The position numbers and the translations under genes are program-made. This document shows positions 14,354 through 15,707 of a stretch of DNA of 15,707 nt, in pieces (positions within the stretch are counted from its first letter, which is position 1; every line of letters begins with the position of its first letter). The stretch is from CBDULX01 sp965368175 (GTDB lineage Bacteria > Pseudomonadota > Gammaproteobacteria > SZUA-229). The notes below the pieces were generated by a model. It made no database searches. It worked only from the letters and a program-made list of their open reading frames with translations, and was not told the origin of the DNA. The stretch spans positions 1-15,707 of the forward strand of contig CBDULX010000055.1 of assembly GCA_965368175.1 (NCBI GenBank), written 5' to 3'.

Positions 14354-15484
14354 TTAGTTAAGCAGCAAGTTTTCCAGTATTTTTTTGTATATTTCTGACA
14401 GTTTATCAAGATCATCAACATTTACATGCTCATTGATCTGGTGAATGGTGGCATTCAATGGGCCAAGCTCGATAACCTGGGATCCTGTGGGTGCTATAAA
14501 TCGACCATCTGAAGTGCCACCAGCAGTGGATAATTCAGTGTCATATCCACAGATTTCTTTAATGGCCTTGCATGTGGCGTTAATCAGTTCACCTTCAGGG
14601 GTCAGGAATGCCTGACCAGACACAGTCCACTCGATGTCGTAATTAATCTTATAACGATCAAGTAAGTCCAGTATTTTATGTTTGATTTGTTCATCAGTAA
14701 GTTCAGTAGAAAAACGTAAATTGAATAATACCTCAAGATCTCCGGGTATGACATTTGTGGCCCCGGTACCGGCATGAATATTTGAAATCTGAAACGTGGT
14801 GGGGGGAAAGAACTGATTGCCCTGGTCCCACTCTATCGAGCTGAGTTCCGTGAGTATAGGGGCTGCTCTATGTACAGGGTTTTCTGCCAGGTGAGGGTAG
14901 GCAACATGGCCCTGCTTGCCATGGATTATTAGAGTAGCGGAAATAGAACCGCGACGGCCATTTTTGACCACATCCCCGACTTTATTGGTACTGGAGGGTT
15001 CACCCACCAGACACCAGTCTATATATTCCTTTCTTTGCTGCAGTGTTTCTACCACTTTTGCTGTACCATCGATGGCAGGTCCTTCTTCATCACTGGTAAT
15101 CAGGAAACCAATTGAGCCCTTGTGTTCCGGGTGCTTGCTTACAAACTGCTTGCTTGCCGTTAACATGGCTGCGAGACTGCCTTTCATGTCTGCGCTGCCA
15201 CGGCCATATAACTGCTGTTCGATAATTTCCGGCTGGTAGGGCGGAACGCGCCATTGCTGCTCAGGACCACTGGGAACCACATCGGTATGCCCGGCAAATA
15301 CGAATAAAGGCCCGGTAGTACCTCGTCGGGCCCATAAATTATCTACCTCACCAAAGCGCATGTGCTCGATATGGAAACCCAGTGGTTCCAGGTATGCAGC
15401 CATCATGGTTTGGCAGCCCTGGTCGTCGGGGGTTACTGAGGATTTAGATATCAGTTGCAGGGCAAGATCAATGGTTTCAGACAT
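14354..15484 (-). CDS. dapE: Succinyl-diaminopimelate desuccinylase
   Basis: A 376-residue M20-family di-zinc hydrolase that cleaves N-succinyl-LL-diaminopimelate in lysine and peptidoglycan precursor synthesis. All metal and catalytic residues are visible: AGHTDVVPSG (His66, Asp68), GRGSADMKG (Asp99), SDEEGP (Glu133, Glu134), GEPS (Glu162), and the C-terminal IHQINEHV with His348. The length is that of proteobacterial DapE. A consensus TATAAT stands upstream, and the ribosome site is weak. It is followed closely by repeat copy B. Confidence 0.97.
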   Translation of the reverse strand: MSETIDLALQLISKSSVTPDDQGCQTMMAAYLEPLGFHIEHMRFGEVDNLWARRGTTGPLFVFAGHTDVVPSGPEQQWRVPPYQPEIIEQQLYGRGSADMKGSLAAMLTASKQFVSKHPEHKGSIGFLITSDEEGPAIDGTAKVVETLQQRKEYIDWCLVGEPSSTNKVGDVVKNGRRGSISATLIIHGKQGHVAYPHLAENPVHRAAPILTELSSIEWDQGNQFFPPTTFQISNIHAGTGATNVIPGDLEVLFNLRFSTELTDEQIKHKILDLLDRYKINYDIEWTVSGQAFLTPEGELINATCKAIKEICGYDTELSTAGGTSDGRFIAPTGSQVIELGPLNATIHQINEHVNVDDLDKLSEIYKKILENLLLN

Positions 15485-15515
15485 TTTGTATTTACAGTAA
15501 TAAAAATAAAAACTT

Positions 15516-15544
15516 ATTATACAGACTGTTGATACAAGTTGGCA
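15516..15544 (-). promoter_or_regulatory. Putative dapE promoter
   Basis: On the minus strand a perfect TATAAT (complement of 15516-15521) lies 31 nt before the dapE start. A poor TGCCAA stands at -35 spacing (15539-15544). The -10 match and position are good; the -35 is weak. Confidence 0.45.
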
Positions 15545-15692
15545 GTGATGTTTGGGGATAATTTATGTGTAACAGCACAAACCTGATCCGACACTTTATA
15601 ACTGGCTTTTGTATGAATTTAACAATACAGGGCAGGTCAGAATGCTTCCAAACACCCTGAAGCTGACTTTCGCTAACTTGAAATCAAAAGAT

Positions 15693-15707
15693 TTGCCACA
15701 GAGGCAC
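15693..15707. repeat. Start of a second CACAGAG repeat copy (cut by window end)
   Basis: TTGCCACAGAGGCAC matches the left arm of the element at 3291 (TTGCCACAGAGTCAC) at 14 of 15 positions. It is truncated by the end of the window, so its length and partner arm cannot be judged. Confidence 0.5.

Noticed and set aside
1..15707. CRISPR array, phage or defence system
   Set aside because: No regularly spaced direct repeats, no transposase, integrase, restriction or Cas-like protein was seen. The hairpin array has variable stems and irregular spacing.

Overview
The window reads as chromosomal DNA of a gammaproteobacterium of moderate GC content, probably a free-living or sulfur-oxidiser-like lineage. 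The evidence is Gram-negative lipid A synthesis (LpxH), cytosolic cyclophilin PpiB, DapE, a gnd-zwf-pgl operon, and several small conserved proteins (DUF302, stand-alone NIF3-type domain, DUF455, DUF6394, short CbiX) that often occur in such genomes. The species cannot be fixed from sequence reading alone. There are no phage, plasmid, transposase or CRISPR genes. Most of the window is housekeeping DNA, with the unusual signal in the intergenic regions.

Layout. 1-430: no credible gene, but a dense array of short hairpins. 560-1322 (minus): NIF3-like domain protein followed by a DUF302 protein. 1423-3290 (plus): a small conserved protein, a DUF455 ferritin-like protein, and a translationally coupled exported protein. 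3291-3379: a palindromic CACAGAG-type repeat separating convergent units. 3410-4744 (minus): tRNA-Arg(CCU), ppiB and lpxH, packed so tightly that one transcript is likely. 5136-5534 (plus): an orphan gene behind a palindromic leader. 5687-6292 (minus): short CbiX/SirB chelatase and a 63-residue companion. 6482-7702 (plus): a two-domain protein, SlyD/FKBP-like plus SAM methyltransferase. 7971-8240 (plus): a second orphan. 8271-11362 (minus): gnd-zwf-pgl, the three enzymes that take glucose-6-phosphate to ribulose-5-phosphate with NADPH production. 11897-14067 (minus): a DUF6394 membrane protein and a two-RCK potassium channel. 14354-15484 (minus): dapE.

The most interesting observation is a pair of diverged (about 70 % by eye), inverted ~165-bp sequences at 11745-11911 and 14187-14350. 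They bracket the DUF6394/K+ channel pair exactly. One starts 3 nt after the dapE stop codon, and the other runs into the last codons of the channel gene. Both can be read as decayed copies of one small protein gene sharing an FYSI..NFG.NLDAF stretch; one copy carries an in-frame TGA where the other has TGG, and the other copy has frameshifts and stops. Second in interest are the hairpin array at 18-389, the FKBP-methyltransferase fusion, and a near-identical 16-nt palindrome-like motif in the leaders of the two orphan genes.
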